Assembly (NCBI RefSeq): GCF_000511355.1
Contig: NC_023135.1
Location: 255,462-319,461, forward strand
From: Leisingera methylohalidivorans DSM 14336
GTDB taxonomy: Bacteria; Pseudomonadota; Alphaproteobacteria; Rhodobacterales; Rhodobacteraceae
Direction: 5' to 3'
Length of the DNA: 64,000 nt
The position numbers and the translations under genes were made by a program. Shown piece after piece: positions 7,758-15,227 of this stretch (its first letter is position 1; every line of letters begins with the position of its first letter). Under the pieces are notes generated by a model. The model was given only the letters and a program-made list of their open reading frames with translations. It was not told where the DNA came from and did not search any database.

Positions 7758-8870
7758 ATGCAGCTGAAGTCAAATCTCTTGCGTCATCTTTCTCCGGCTC
7801 TGCCGCCAGCACAGATGCGGGAAACCCTGCGCACGTCGGCGGGCGCCGCGGCCGGGATGAGTGTTTGCGCGATGTTCGCGCTTGCCTGGCCGGAGATTGC
7901 AGGGGTTCCAATGCGCCTGCTCGCCCCTCTGGGCGCCTCGGCAGTTCTGATCTATGCCGTTCCGAACTCGCCGCTGGCGCAGCCCTGGTCGGCAATCTGC
8001 GGCAATGTTATTTCCGCCGTGGCAGCGGTTGCCGTCCTGCAAACCGTGCCGATGCCCTGGGGACCAGCATTGGCTGTGGCTGCAGCCATCTTTGCAATGA
8101 TGATCGCGCGGGCCCTGCATCCCCCGGGCGGGGCAATTGCCTTGCTGGCGGCACTGGACCCGGTGCCGGTCCTTGATGCGGGTTTTGCCTTTGCGATCGT
8201 GCCTGTTGGCCTTCTGACGGCTGCTTTGGTCCTGACAGGTGTGCTGTATAACCGGGCCACAGGCCGTAAGTACCCGTTCCGCCAATCCGTGGAGACGCCT
8301 GTGCAGCCGGAAGAGATCCGCCTGGGGCTCAGCAATGAGGAGCTGGAAGAGTTGCTGGAGCGTTTCCATCAATCCACCAACATCGGCGTAGCAGATCTGG
8401 GGCGGCTGCTTGCCGCCGCGGAGGAGGAAGCCGCGCAGCACCGGTTTGAAGGTGTAACCTGCGGCAGCATCATGACGCAGAACCTGATCACTGTGACGCC
8501 CGATGTACCAGTGGCGCAGATTGCACAGTTGTTCCGCCGCCATTCCGTCAAGAGCCTTCCGGTTGTGGACGGCAACAAAAAATTCGTGGGTCTCATCCTG
8601 CAAAGCGATCTGATCGATGCGCTGATGCGGGACGGCAGCCGAAAGTTCCGCCCCGTACGCCAAGGCAAACTGACCGCGAAGCATGTGATGCAGCCGCCTG
8701 CCGGCAGTGTCCCGCATGACCTTCCGGTCGGCACCCTCCTGAACCGGCTTGCGCAGCATGGGGTGCAAACCGTGCCGGTAACCAATGATGGCGGCCTGGC
8801 AGGCATTCTCACGCGCAGTGACATTATCGGCCTGCTTCTGCGCGGCGCGCAAAACCGGTTGGCTGCCTGA
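7758..8870 (+). CDS. HPP-family membrane protein with C-terminal CBS pair
   Basis: A 370-residue protein from the ATG at 7758. The N-terminal half is the HPP integral-membrane domain: four hydrophobic segments between about residues 30 and 175 and the name-giving motif HPPGGAIAL at 121-129. The C-terminal part (about 230-365) is two CBS domains, marked by IMTQNLITVTPDVPVAQIA and VMQPPAGSVPHDLPVG. Some HPP proteins are reported to move nitrite; CBS pairs usually bind adenine nucleotides and gate transporters. Location between two NsrR-type genes, with an NsrR-like site upstream, suggests nitrite or NO-related transport. That is inference. No operon partner is visible: 430 gene-free bases follow. 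Confidence 0.8.
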   Translation: MQLKSNLLRHLSPALPPAQMRETLRTSAGAAAGMSVCAMFALAWPEIAGVPMRLLAPLGASAVLIYAVPNSPLAQPWSAICGNVISAVAAVAVLQTVPMPWGPALAVAAAIFAMMIARALHPPGGAIALLAALDPVPVLDAGFAFAIVPVGLLTAALVLTGVLYNRATGRKYPFRQSVETPVQPEEIRLGLSNEELEELLERFHQSTNIGVADLGRLLAAAEEEAAQHRFEGVTCGSIMTQNLITVTPDVPVAQIAQLFRRHSVKSLPVVDGNKKFVGLILQSDLIDALMRDGSRKFRPVRQGKLTAKHVMQPPAGSVPHDLPVGTLLNRLAQHGVQTVPVTNDGGLAGILTRSDIIGLLLRGAQNRLAA

Positions 8871-9300
8871 GGTTGAAGTCCGGTAACGGCTCGCGGAACT
8901 GGCAGCCTCGTCCGGGTTTGCTTATCTGGCCGGCCTTTGGCTGGTCGCGTGCTGTTCGTTGCCTCTCGCCTTGGGAAAGCTGTTTCCGCAAAGCTGCCGG
9001 TTCAATTACCAGTATGAACCAGGTCGCTTTGTGCGGCTTGTGTTCCCGGCCCGTGTTCGGCCGCCATTTGGCCTGGACAGCGGTCAGAACCGCGATTGCT
9101 GCCATGAAGGCGCCAACCCGTTTGGCGCCGCCATGGGTTTGAGCATCAGCTTCGACAAGTTCTTCAGGCCGTGCATGGATCTTGCGCTATCCCGAACAAT
9201 GGTGGCCTGAGGGGGAATGCATTTCCACCGCTTCTGACACCGGCGGCCTGCAGGCCGTTCAGGCCAAGGGCGCGCATTTACGGCGCGAGCCGGAGCAGTC
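8871..9300. other. intergenic region between the HPP-CBS gene and nsrR copy 2 (convergent)
   Basis: 430 bases with no supported gene. The two flanking genes converge here. The only clear structure is a hairpin at 9109-9129, arms GGCGCCAA and TTGGCGCC. No repeats or RNA signature recognised. Confidence 0.5.
9109..9129. terminator. hairpin between convergent genes, possible terminator
   Basis: Perfect 8-bp stem GGCGCCAA/TTGGCGCC with a 5-base loop. No T-tract follows on either strand, so it may stop transcription only with Rho or simply protect 3' ends. Confidence 0.3.
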
Positions 9301-9717
9301 TCACGCAGCGGTTTGAGCAGGTAGTGCGATATCCGCAAGTGTCGTCCGGTTCAGATCGTCCAGGAAAACCGCCTCTGCCTGACGCAGGCGGGCCTTGAGA
9401 CGGCAGCGGCCATCAATCGTGCAATCGCCCCCGCCGTCGCCAAAGCATTCGACCAGCGCCTGTCCTTGCTCCAGCAATGTCACGACATCACCAAGGCGGA
9501 TATTTTCCGCAGGCATCCGCAAAAAGGCACCGCCACCGGCGCCACGCCGGGTCTCAACGATTCCGGCGCTCGCCAGCCGCTGCATGATCTTCGTCAGATG
9601 ATTCCGGGACAGGCGGAACTCCGTGGCCAGTTCGGCTGTCGAGAAGCCTTGTCCCGGCTGGCTTGCCATCCTCATCAGCATTCGAAGGCCGTAATCGGTG
9701 AAAGATGTAAGACGCAT
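9301..9717 (-). CDS. Rrf2-family NO-sensing repressor, NsrR-like (copy 2)
   Basis: A 138-residue protein from the ATG at 9717, preceded by an AAGGGAG ribosome site; an ATG six codons earlier lacks one. The N-terminus MRLTSFTDYGLRMLMRMAS and the helix LSRNHLTKIM resemble E. coli NsrR more closely than copy 1 does. Cysteines at 91, 99 and 105 (C-x7-C-x5-C) can hold the Fe-S cluster, and DLNRTTLADI near the end is also NsrR-like. A 23-bp dyad with a different core lies over its own promoter, suggesting autoregulation. Two NsrR-type regulators within 3 kb is unusual. IscR is unlikely from the cysteine spacing and missing isc genes. Confidence 0.8.
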   Translation of the reverse strand: MRLTSFTDYGLRMLMRMASQPGQGFSTAELATEFRLSRNHLTKIMQRLASAGIVETRRGAGGGAFLRMPAENIRLGDVVTLLEQGQALVECFGDGGGDCTIDGRCRLKARLRQAEAVFLDDLNRTTLADIALPAQTAA

Positions 9718-9736
9718 GCAGCTCCCTTTCCGCACA

Positions 9737-9759
9737 AATAGGTATTTACTGTACCAATT
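9737..9759. promoter_or_regulatory. candidate Rrf2 operator over the promoter of nsrR copy 2
   Basis: Arms AATAGGTA and TACCAATT, 7 of 8 pairing, with a 7-base spacer: the same 8-7-8 layout as the hmp site but with a GGTA/TACC core. On the minus strand a promoter candidate TTGAAG, 17 bases, TACAGT has its -10 (9753-9748) inside the dyad. Confidence 0.45.
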
Positions 9760-9807
9760 CGGGCACGTAGCTTCAAAGTCAAAGCAAGCCGGTCAGGCCG
9801 GTGCAGT

Positions 9808-9829
9808 CACAGCATTCGCAAATGCTGTG
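9808..9829. promoter_or_regulatory. perfect palindrome in the nsrR copy 2 / nitronate monooxygenase divergent region
   Basis: Perfect 9-bp arms CACAGCATT and AATGCTGTG separated by 4 bases. The inner GCATT/AATGC resembles the NsrR core but the spacing is one base longer than the canonical operator. It is 49 bases from the dyad at 9737-9759 and about 130 bases upstream of the monooxygenase start. Another dyad, AAAATGG/CCATTTT, lies at 9888-9924. Confidence 0.4.
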
Positions 9830-9956
9830 CACCCACATGCAGCGGGTCTTGCCGGCGACCCTGCGGAGCTGACTGCTGCGAAGGGAAAAAATGGAGTGAA
9901 ACGGCTTATTCCGGGTGCCATTTTCACAGTATGACAACAGGGGGAGTGGAGTTGAA

Positions 9957-10997
9957 ATGAGCGGCCAAAATGGTGACAACCTCCAGCTCGCCCCTCTTTG
10001 CGGTCTGCTGGGATGCGATTATCCGGTGCTTTTAGCGGGCATGGGCGGCGTGTCCCGCTGGGAACTGGCCGCAGCCGTCGCCAACGCCGGCGGCTTTGGC
10101 ATGCTGGGGATGGTGCGCGAAAGCCCGGCGCTGATCACCGAAGAGGTCACCCGCCTCAGGGCTGCCACAGACCGCCCCTTTGCGGTGAATGTCATCCCTG
10201 CGGCGACCGAGCCCGCCCTGCTCGACGCGCAACTCGGCTGCTGCCTGGACCTTGGGGTTCCTGCCTTCACTTTCTTCTGGGACGTCGTGCCCGATGCCGT
10301 TGCCCGGGTGAAGGCGGCAGGCCGCCTTGTCCTGCATCAGGTTGGCACGGTTGAGGCTGCCCGCGCCGCCGAAGCCGCCGGCGCGGATGTGATCATCGCA
10401 CAGGGCATCGAGGCGGGCGGGCACGTCCATGGCCGCCGCCCGGTCCGCGGCCTTACCGAAGCAATCCTGGAAACGGTGTCCGTACCGGTTGTTGCCTCAG
10501 GGGGCCTCTCCACCGGCGAGGACCTGGCCCGGTTTCTGTCGATGGGCGCCGCCGGGATCCAGTGCGGCACTGCCTTCCTTGCAACCGAAGAAGCCTTTGC
10601 CCACCCTTACCACAAGGAACGTGTTGCGGCCGCCACCGGCGCGGACACCGTGCTGACCGATGTCTTCGTGCTGAACTGGCCGGCAGGCGCGGCGGTGCGG
10701 GTGCTGGAGAACAGCGTGACCAAGGCGCTCGGCGGCACCTATCTGGGCCACGATCCGGACGCCCTCCCGCGGGAGGCAATCGCCTGGGACGGCTCCCAGC
10801 CGCGCCTGCGGTTCAGCACGGATTCCCCCCTGCGGACCACCACCGGCGACCTTGAGGCAATGGCTCTGTTTGCAGGCCAGGGCGCGGGCGCCATCCGCGG
10901 GGTCGTGCCGGCAGCCGACCGTATCGCGGACATCGTTGCCGGGGCTGAACGCGTCCTGGGCCGGCCGCTTCTGTCCCACCGGAGAGCAGGCCAATGA
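9957..10997 (+). CDS. nitronate monooxygenase-family FMN enzyme
   Basis: A 346-residue TIM-barrel protein of the 2-nitropropane dioxygenase/nitronate monooxygenase family. Conserved features are the N-terminal PVLLAGMGGVSRWELAAAV, IIAQGIEAGGHVHG with the family's central glycine-rich loop, VVASGGLSTGEDLARFL, and GAAGIQCGTAFLATEE for phosphate/FMN binding. These enzymes oxidise alkyl nitronates, including the toxin propionate-3-nitronate, to carbonyl compounds and nitrite or nitrate. The start at 9957 follows a GGGGGAG ribosome site; an in-frame ATG at 9915 is less well placed. The stop overlaps the cyclo-ligase start by 4 bases. Nitrite-releasing chemistry fits the NO-responsive neighbourhood, but some relatives are enoyl-ACP reductases (FabK), so the substrate is not settled. 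Confidence 0.8.
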   Translation: MSGQNGDNLQLAPLCGLLGCDYPVLLAGMGGVSRWELAAAVANAGGFGMLGMVRESPALITEEVTRLRAATDRPFAVNVIPAATEPALLDAQLGCCLDLGVPAFTFFWDVVPDAVARVKAAGRLVLHQVGTVEAARAAEAAGADVIIAQGIEAGGHVHGRRPVRGLTEAILETVSVPVVASGGLSTGEDLARFLSMGAAGIQCGTAFLATEEAFAHPYHKERVAAATGADTVLTDVFVLNWPAGAAVRVLENSVTKALGGTYLGHDPDALPREAIAWDGSQPRLRFSTDSPLRTTTGDLEAMALFAGQGAGAIRGVVPAADRIADIVAGAERVLGRPLLSHRRAGQ

Positions 10998-11698
10998 GCA
11001 GCAATTCCGATACCCCGCGCGAACAGAAAGGCTATGCCTCATCGCCCTGCATGGCGGCGGAAACCGGCCTTTACGGCTCGCAGCCCTCCGCCCCGCAGGG
11101 GGCCGCGGAAGTTGCCCGCTGGCGGAAGTCCGAACGGAGCCGGCTGCGGGCAGACCGGCTCGCCAGGACGGTTGCGGCCCGCCAGGCGGCGGGCGCTGCG
11201 CTGTCCGGTCATTTGCGGCAGCTGCTCCGGACCCGGTTCGGCGGCGCAGGCGGGCATGTCATCTCCTTTTACTGGCCGATCAAGGGCGAACCCGACCTGC
11301 GCCCGCTGATGGCGGAGCTGCACGCCGAGGGCGCCACGATTGCCCTGCCCATTGTCGAAACCAAGGCGGCGCCGCTGGTGTTCCGGCTGTGGACGCCGGA
11401 AACGCAGCTGGTGCGGGGCGATTGGAACATTCCGGTTCCACCGCCCGGATCCCCCGTGCTGTCTCCGGAAATTACCCTTGCGCCGCTGGTGGGCTGGGCC
11501 CCTGGCGGTTTCAGGCTGGGCTATGGCGGCGGATATTTTGACCGGACCCTCGCGGCAATATCGCCGCGCCCCTTTGCTATCGGCATCGGCCTGGATAGCG
11601 CGCGGCTTCCGACAATATTCCCGCAGCCGCATGACATTCCTTTGGATTCCATTCTCACCGAAGCTGGCGAAAGGTTCGCCAAAACAGGGTCGGGTTGA
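10994..11698 (+). CDS. 5-formyltetrahydrofolate cyclo-ligase
   Basis: A 234-residue protein starting in the ATGA overlap with the monooxygenase gene. The family signatures are the early basic helix WRKSERSRLRADRLAR, PLVGWAPGGFRLGYGGGYFD with the ATP/folate-binding glycine loop, and IGLDSARLPTIFPQPHDIPLD near the C-terminus. The enzyme makes 5,10-methenyl-THF from 5-formyl-THF using ATP, returning stored folate to the one-carbon pool. The first 40 residues are longer than usual for the family and look unstructured. Downstream lies a formate dehydrogenase operon, another one-carbon function, but 560 bases and a LysR gene separate them. Confidence 0.9.
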   Translation: MSSNSDTPREQKGYASSPCMAAETGLYGSQPSAPQGAAEVARWRKSERSRLRADRLARTVAARQAAGAALSGHLRQLLRTRFGGAGGHVISFYWPIKGEPDLRPLMAELHAEGATIALPIVETKAAPLVFRLWTPETQLVRGDWNIPVPPPGSPVLSPEITLAPLVGWAPGGFRLGYGGGYFDRTLAAISPRPFAIGIGLDSARLPTIFPQPHDIPLDSILTEAGERFAKTGSG

Positions 11699-12259
11699 CC
11701 ACCTGCGGGTGAAGTGGCGCAGGATGGCTGGCCGGGTTTTGATCCCCTTGCATACGACCACCGTGGACAGTTGGATCGTGTTCGAGACGCACCCGGACTG
11801 GCGGGCTGACCAGCCTGAGCACCGGCGGCGCAAGTTCGGTCTGGTTATGCGCCCCGGATTTGTTCCTGGCAGTATTGCGCTGGTTGCGACTGGCTGCAGC
11901 GCTGACGGAACGTACTTTTGCGGTTGTTTGCGCTGACTGGCCCATTGCAGCTGTCAAGGAAGCCCAAGCTGCCGGCAGGAGGGAAGCCCGCCCGGTCTGT
12001 CCGGCGGGAGCCAGGCCAATCAACCGCTTGAAATCCCGATAGACCCAGCGGAACCGCCCAAGTCCAACCCCGCGGTTTCCCGCTTGGGCGGTTCTTCGGC
12101 GCCAGCCAATGCCGCAAAACACCGCTACTCCCGGGAAACCTGTGCCAAGCCAGCCACGCGCCGCAAAAGCAGCCGTGCAAGCCGGTTTCCAGTGCAGTCA
12201 AACTGCAACCATTCCGGTAGTCATGGTGAAGCACCCAACATCGATAGAAGAATTCCATC
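11699..12259. other. intergenic region upstream of the LysR gene
   Basis: 561 bases with no supported gene. A 12-bp perfect inverted repeat lies at 12051-12094. Close to the LysR start there is a CGATAG element (12242-12247) that resembles half-sites in the formate operon promoter. Minus-strand open frames here look like chance. Confidence 0.5.
12051..12094. repeat. long inverted repeat, 12-bp arms
   Basis: Arms GAACCGCCCAAG (12051-12062) and CTTGGGCGGTTC (12083-12094), perfectly complementary, with a 20-base loop. No T-tract follows. It could be a terminator, a remnant of a mobile-element end, or an RNA stem. Confidence 0.5.
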
Positions 12260-13147
12260 ATGCTCGATAAACTTGAGATGTACATCGCGGTCGCCAGGGA
12301 AGAGCATTTCGGGCGCGCTGCAGCGGCGCTTGGCATTACCCAGCCAACGCTGTCTGCGGGTGTCAAACAATTGGAAGAGCAGCTGGGCGTGCAGCTGATT
12401 TTCCGCGGATCACGCTATGGCGGGCTGACGCCGGAAGGGCAAAGCGCTCTCTCCTGGGCCAGGAAAATCGTCGGGGATTCGCGGCAGCTGAAAGAGGAGA
12501 TGCGCTTTTCCCGGCACGGCCTGACCGGCCAGCTGCGCATCGCCGTGATCCCGACAGCGCTGACCTGGGCGGCGAAACTGACAGCCCGCTTCAGCGAAAA
12601 ACACCCGAAGGTGCGCTTCACGATTCTTTCCCGCACCTCGGCGGAGATCCTCTCGATGATCGAGAATTTCTCGGTCGACGCAGGTATTTCCTATCTCGAC
12701 AATGAGCCGATGGGCAAGGTCAGCTCGGTGCCTTTGTACCGGGAGCATTACATGCTGGTGTGCCATCGCGATTCACCTTTCGCGGAACGCAGGACGGTTG
12801 GCTGGGCGGAACTGAACGGGCAGAAGCTTTGCCTGCTGACGCCGGATATGCAGAACCGCCGGATCATCGACAAGAATTTTCGCGAATCAGGAGTGAGCCC
12901 GGAAGCCTGGATCGAGTCGAATTCGACCATTGTTCTTACCGTGAATGTGGAGGATGGCGGCTGGATGACCGTGCTTCCGGCGGATATGGCACGGTCTCTG
13001 GCAGCGGGAAAGCCGCTGAAAATCATTCCCATGGAGGTGGCCGAAGTCGTTCACTCGGTCGGACTGGTTGCCCCGTACCGGGAGCCTCATACCCCTGTAT
13101 TAAAGGCACTTCTGACCGAAGCGCGGCGGATGTCGAAGGCTGGTTGA
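12260..13147 (+). CDS. LysR-family regulator of the formate dehydrogenase operon
   Basis: A 295-residue LysR protein. The N-terminal winged helix begins MLDKLEMYIAVAREEHFGRA and has the typical recognition segment ALGITQPTLSAGVKQLE. The effector-binding half starts at about residue 90 (LRIAVIPTALTWAAKL). It is encoded 89 bases upstream of fdsG in the same direction, as regulators of NAD-linked formate dehydrogenase (FdsR type) often are. Such proteins bind near the operon promoter and respond to formate. A CGATAG element just before its own start may allow self-regulation. The link to fds is inferred from position. Confidence 0.85.
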   Translation: MLDKLEMYIAVAREEHFGRAAAALGITQPTLSAGVKQLEEQLGVQLIFRGSRYGGLTPEGQSALSWARKIVGDSRQLKEEMRFSRHGLTGQLRIAVIPTALTWAAKLTARFSEKHPKVRFTILSRTSAEILSMIENFSVDAGISYLDNEPMGKVSSVPLYREHYMLVCHRDSPFAERRTVGWAELNGQKLCLLTPDMQNRRIIDKNFRESGVSPEAWIESNSTIVLTVNVEDGGWMTVLPADMARSLAAGKPLKIIPMEVAEVVHSVGLVAPYREPHTPVLKALLTEARRMSKAG

Positions 13148-13194
13148 TAGAAACTCCCTATCGCTCAACGAAATAGCGATATTGATATGGCTAT
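13146..13194. promoter_or_regulatory. cluster of overlapping dyads in the fds promoter
   Basis: Three dyads overlap: GATAG/CTATC (13146-13162, 7-base spacer), TATCGCT/AGCGATA (13159-13181, perfect 7-bp arms, 9-base spacer) and ATAGC/GCTAT (13173-13194, 12-base spacer). This tiling of ATAG/CTAT half-sites 43-90 bases upstream of fdsG is what a tetrameric LysR protein would use as recognition and activation sites. Confidence 0.5.
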
Positions 13195-13236
13195 ACACGT
13201 TCTGGTTTTTCTCAGGCAAATTGCCGGAGGCCAGCT

Positions 13237-13713
13237 ATGCAACCAGAAACGCCAGCGCCGTCCGATCAGGACATGCGCGCAATCATCTCGGACCATCTGC
13301 ACCTTGAAGGGGCGCTGTTGCCCATTCTGCATGCATTGCAGAATGCGTGTGGCCGCATTCCCCAGGAGGCCACGCCGCTGATTGCGGATGCGCTGAATAT
13401 TTCCAAGGCGGAAGTACATGGCGTTATTAGCTTTTACCACGATTTTCGTGAGGTGCCTGCAGGCCGCCATGTGGTGAAGATCTGCCGTGCTGAGGCCTGC
13501 CAGGCGGTGGGGGGCAATGCGCTGGCTGAGGCCGCGCTCGCCCGCTTGGGTGTCGAATGGCACGGCACAACCGGAAATGGCGCGGTCACCCTGGAGCCGG
13601 TCTATTGCCTGGGGCTGTGCGCCTGCGGCCCGGCCGCCATGGTGGATGGCAAGGTTCACGGCCGCGTGGATGAGGTCCGGATGGCGAAATTGCTGGCGGA
13701 GGCCGGGGCATGA
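13237..13713 (+). CDS. fdsG: NAD-dependent formate dehydrogenase, gamma subunit
   Basis: A 158-residue homologue of NuoE/HoxE. The four [2Fe-2S] ligands appear as KICRAEACQAVG and YCLGLCACGPAAMV, in the thioredoxin-like fold order of this family. Upstream of them is a helical domain (LHALQNACGRIP, FYHDF). In the Fds complex this subunit works with FdsB to pass electrons from formate oxidation to NAD+. Its stop overlaps the fdsB start by 4 bases, which implies translational coupling. A good AGG-containing site precedes the ATG at 13237. Confidence 0.95.
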   Translation: MQPETPAPSDQDMRAIISDHLHLEGALLPILHALQNACGRIPQEATPLIADALNISKAEVHGVISFYHDFREVPAGRHVVKICRAEACQAVGGNALAEAALARLGVEWHGTTGNGAVTLEPVYCLGLCACGPAAMVDGKVHGRVDEVRMAKLLAEAGA

Positions 13714-15227
13714 AGATCTACGTTCCCATGGACAGCGCCGCCAAGGCGCTGGGCGCTGATGACGTGGCCGCAGCGATCATCGCCGAGGCCGCCAGCCGCG
13801 GGCTGGAAATTGAACTGATCCGCAACGGCACCCGCGGCATGATCTGGCTGGAGCCTCTGGTGGAGATCGACCGCGGCGCAGGCCGCGTGGGCTATGGCCC
13901 GGTGTTGCCCGCCGATGTGCCCGCGCTGCTGGACGGCACCCTGAAGGGCCTCGGGCGGGTTGAGCAGATCCCGTTTTTCGCCAGGCAGACCCGGCTCACC
14001 TTTGCCCGCTGCGGCGTGACTGATCCGCTGAACCTGGACGATTACCAGGCCCATGGCGGTCTGGCCGGGCTGCGCCGGGCGGCGGGCCTGAGCAGCACGG
14101 AGATCGTGGAAGAGGTCACCCAATCCGGTCTGCGCGGCCGCGGCGGGGCGGGGTTTCCGACCGGGATCAAGTGGAACACGGTGCGGCAGGCCGAAGCGGA
14201 TCAGAAATACATCGTCTGCAACGCCGACGAGGGCGACAGCGGCACTTTTGCCGACCGCGTGATCATGGAAGGCGACCCCTTCTGCCTGATCGAGGGGATG
14301 GCGATTGCCGGCCTCGGCGTGGGTGCCACCAAGGGCTATATCTACCTGCGGTCGGAATACCCCGATGCCATCCGCGTGATGCAGGAGGCAGTCCGCATCG
14401 CCCGTGCAAACGGCGTCCTGGGCGCCGATGTTCTGGGGGCGGGCCGGGCCTTTGACATGGAAATCCGCGTGGGCGCTGGCGCCTATGTCTGCGGCGAGGA
14501 AACCTCGCTGCTGAACAGTCTCGAGGGCAAGCGCGGCGTGGTGCGGGCCAAACCGCCGCTGCCCGCGTTGCAAGGCTTTCTGGGCAAGCCCACCGTGGTC
14601 AACAACGTCATCAGCCTCGCCACCGTGCCGGTGATCCTTGAGAAGGGCGCGCAGCATTATGCGGACTTCGGCCTGGGCCGGTCCCGCGGCACCATTCCGG
14701 TGCAGATTGCCGGCAACGTGAAGCACGGCGGGCTGTTCGAGACTGCCTTTGGGATGCCGCTGGGCGAGCTGGTGCTGGACATCGCCGGCGGCACTGCCTC
14801 CGGCCGGCCGGTGAAGGCGGTGCAGGTCGGCGGGCCGCTGGGCGCCTACATGCCTCTCGAAAGATTCGATACACCCTTCGGTTATGAGGAGTTCGACGGC
14901 GCAGGCGGGCTGATCGGCCATGCCGGCATGGTGGTGTTCGACGACAGCGCAGACATGCTTCAGATGGCGCGTTTTGCGATGGAATTCTGCGCCGTGGAAA
15001 GCTGCGGCAAATGCACCCCCTGCCGGATCGGCGCGGTGCGCGGTGTGGAAACCATCGACCGCATCGCCGCTGGCGACCCCGGCGCCATCCCGCTGCTGAC
15101 CGATCTTTGCGAGACGATGACGGACGGTTCGCTCTGCGCTCTGGGCGGGTTCACCCCTTACCCGGTGATGTCCGCACTCACCCATTTCCCCGAAGATTTC
15201 GCCACCGCCAAGGAGGCTGCAGAATGA
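13710..15227 (+). CDS. fdsB: NAD-dependent formate dehydrogenase, beta subunit
   Basis: A 505-residue fusion of an N-terminal thioredoxin-like segment and a NuoF-like diaphorase. The FMN-binding loop is GLRGRGGAGFPTGIKW, the NADH-binding segment includes YICNADEGDSG-type residues (read here as VCNADEGDSGTF), and YVCGEETSLLNSLEG follows. The [4Fe-4S] ligands are C432, C435 and C438 in ESCGKCTPCRIG, with a fourth cysteine in SLCALGG. It reduces NAD+ with electrons from FdsA. It overlaps fdsA by 4 bases (ATGA). Length and domain order match Rhodobacter capsulatus and Cupriavidus FdsB. Confidence 0.96.
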   Translation: MKIYVPMDSAAKALGADDVAAAIIAEAASRGLEIELIRNGTRGMIWLEPLVEIDRGAGRVGYGPVLPADVPALLDGTLKGLGRVEQIPFFARQTRLTFARCGVTDPLNLDDYQAHGGLAGLRRAAGLSSTEIVEEVTQSGLRGRGGAGFPTGIKWNTVRQAEADQKYIVCNADEGDSGTFADRVIMEGDPFCLIEGMAIAGLGVGATKGYIYLRSEYPDAIRVMQEAVRIARANGVLGADVLGAGRAFDMEIRVGAGAYVCGEETSLLNSLEGKRGVVRAKPPLPALQGFLGKPTVVNNVISLATVPVILEKGAQHYADFGLGRSRGTIPVQIAGNVKHGGLFETAFGMPLGELVLDIAGGTASGRPVKAVQVGGPLGAYMPLERFDTPFGYEEFDGAGGLIGHAGMVVFDDSADMLQMARFAMEFCAVESCGKCTPCRIGAVRGVETIDRIAAGDPGAIPLLTDLCETMTDGSLCALGGFTPYPVMSALTHFPEDFATAKEAAE

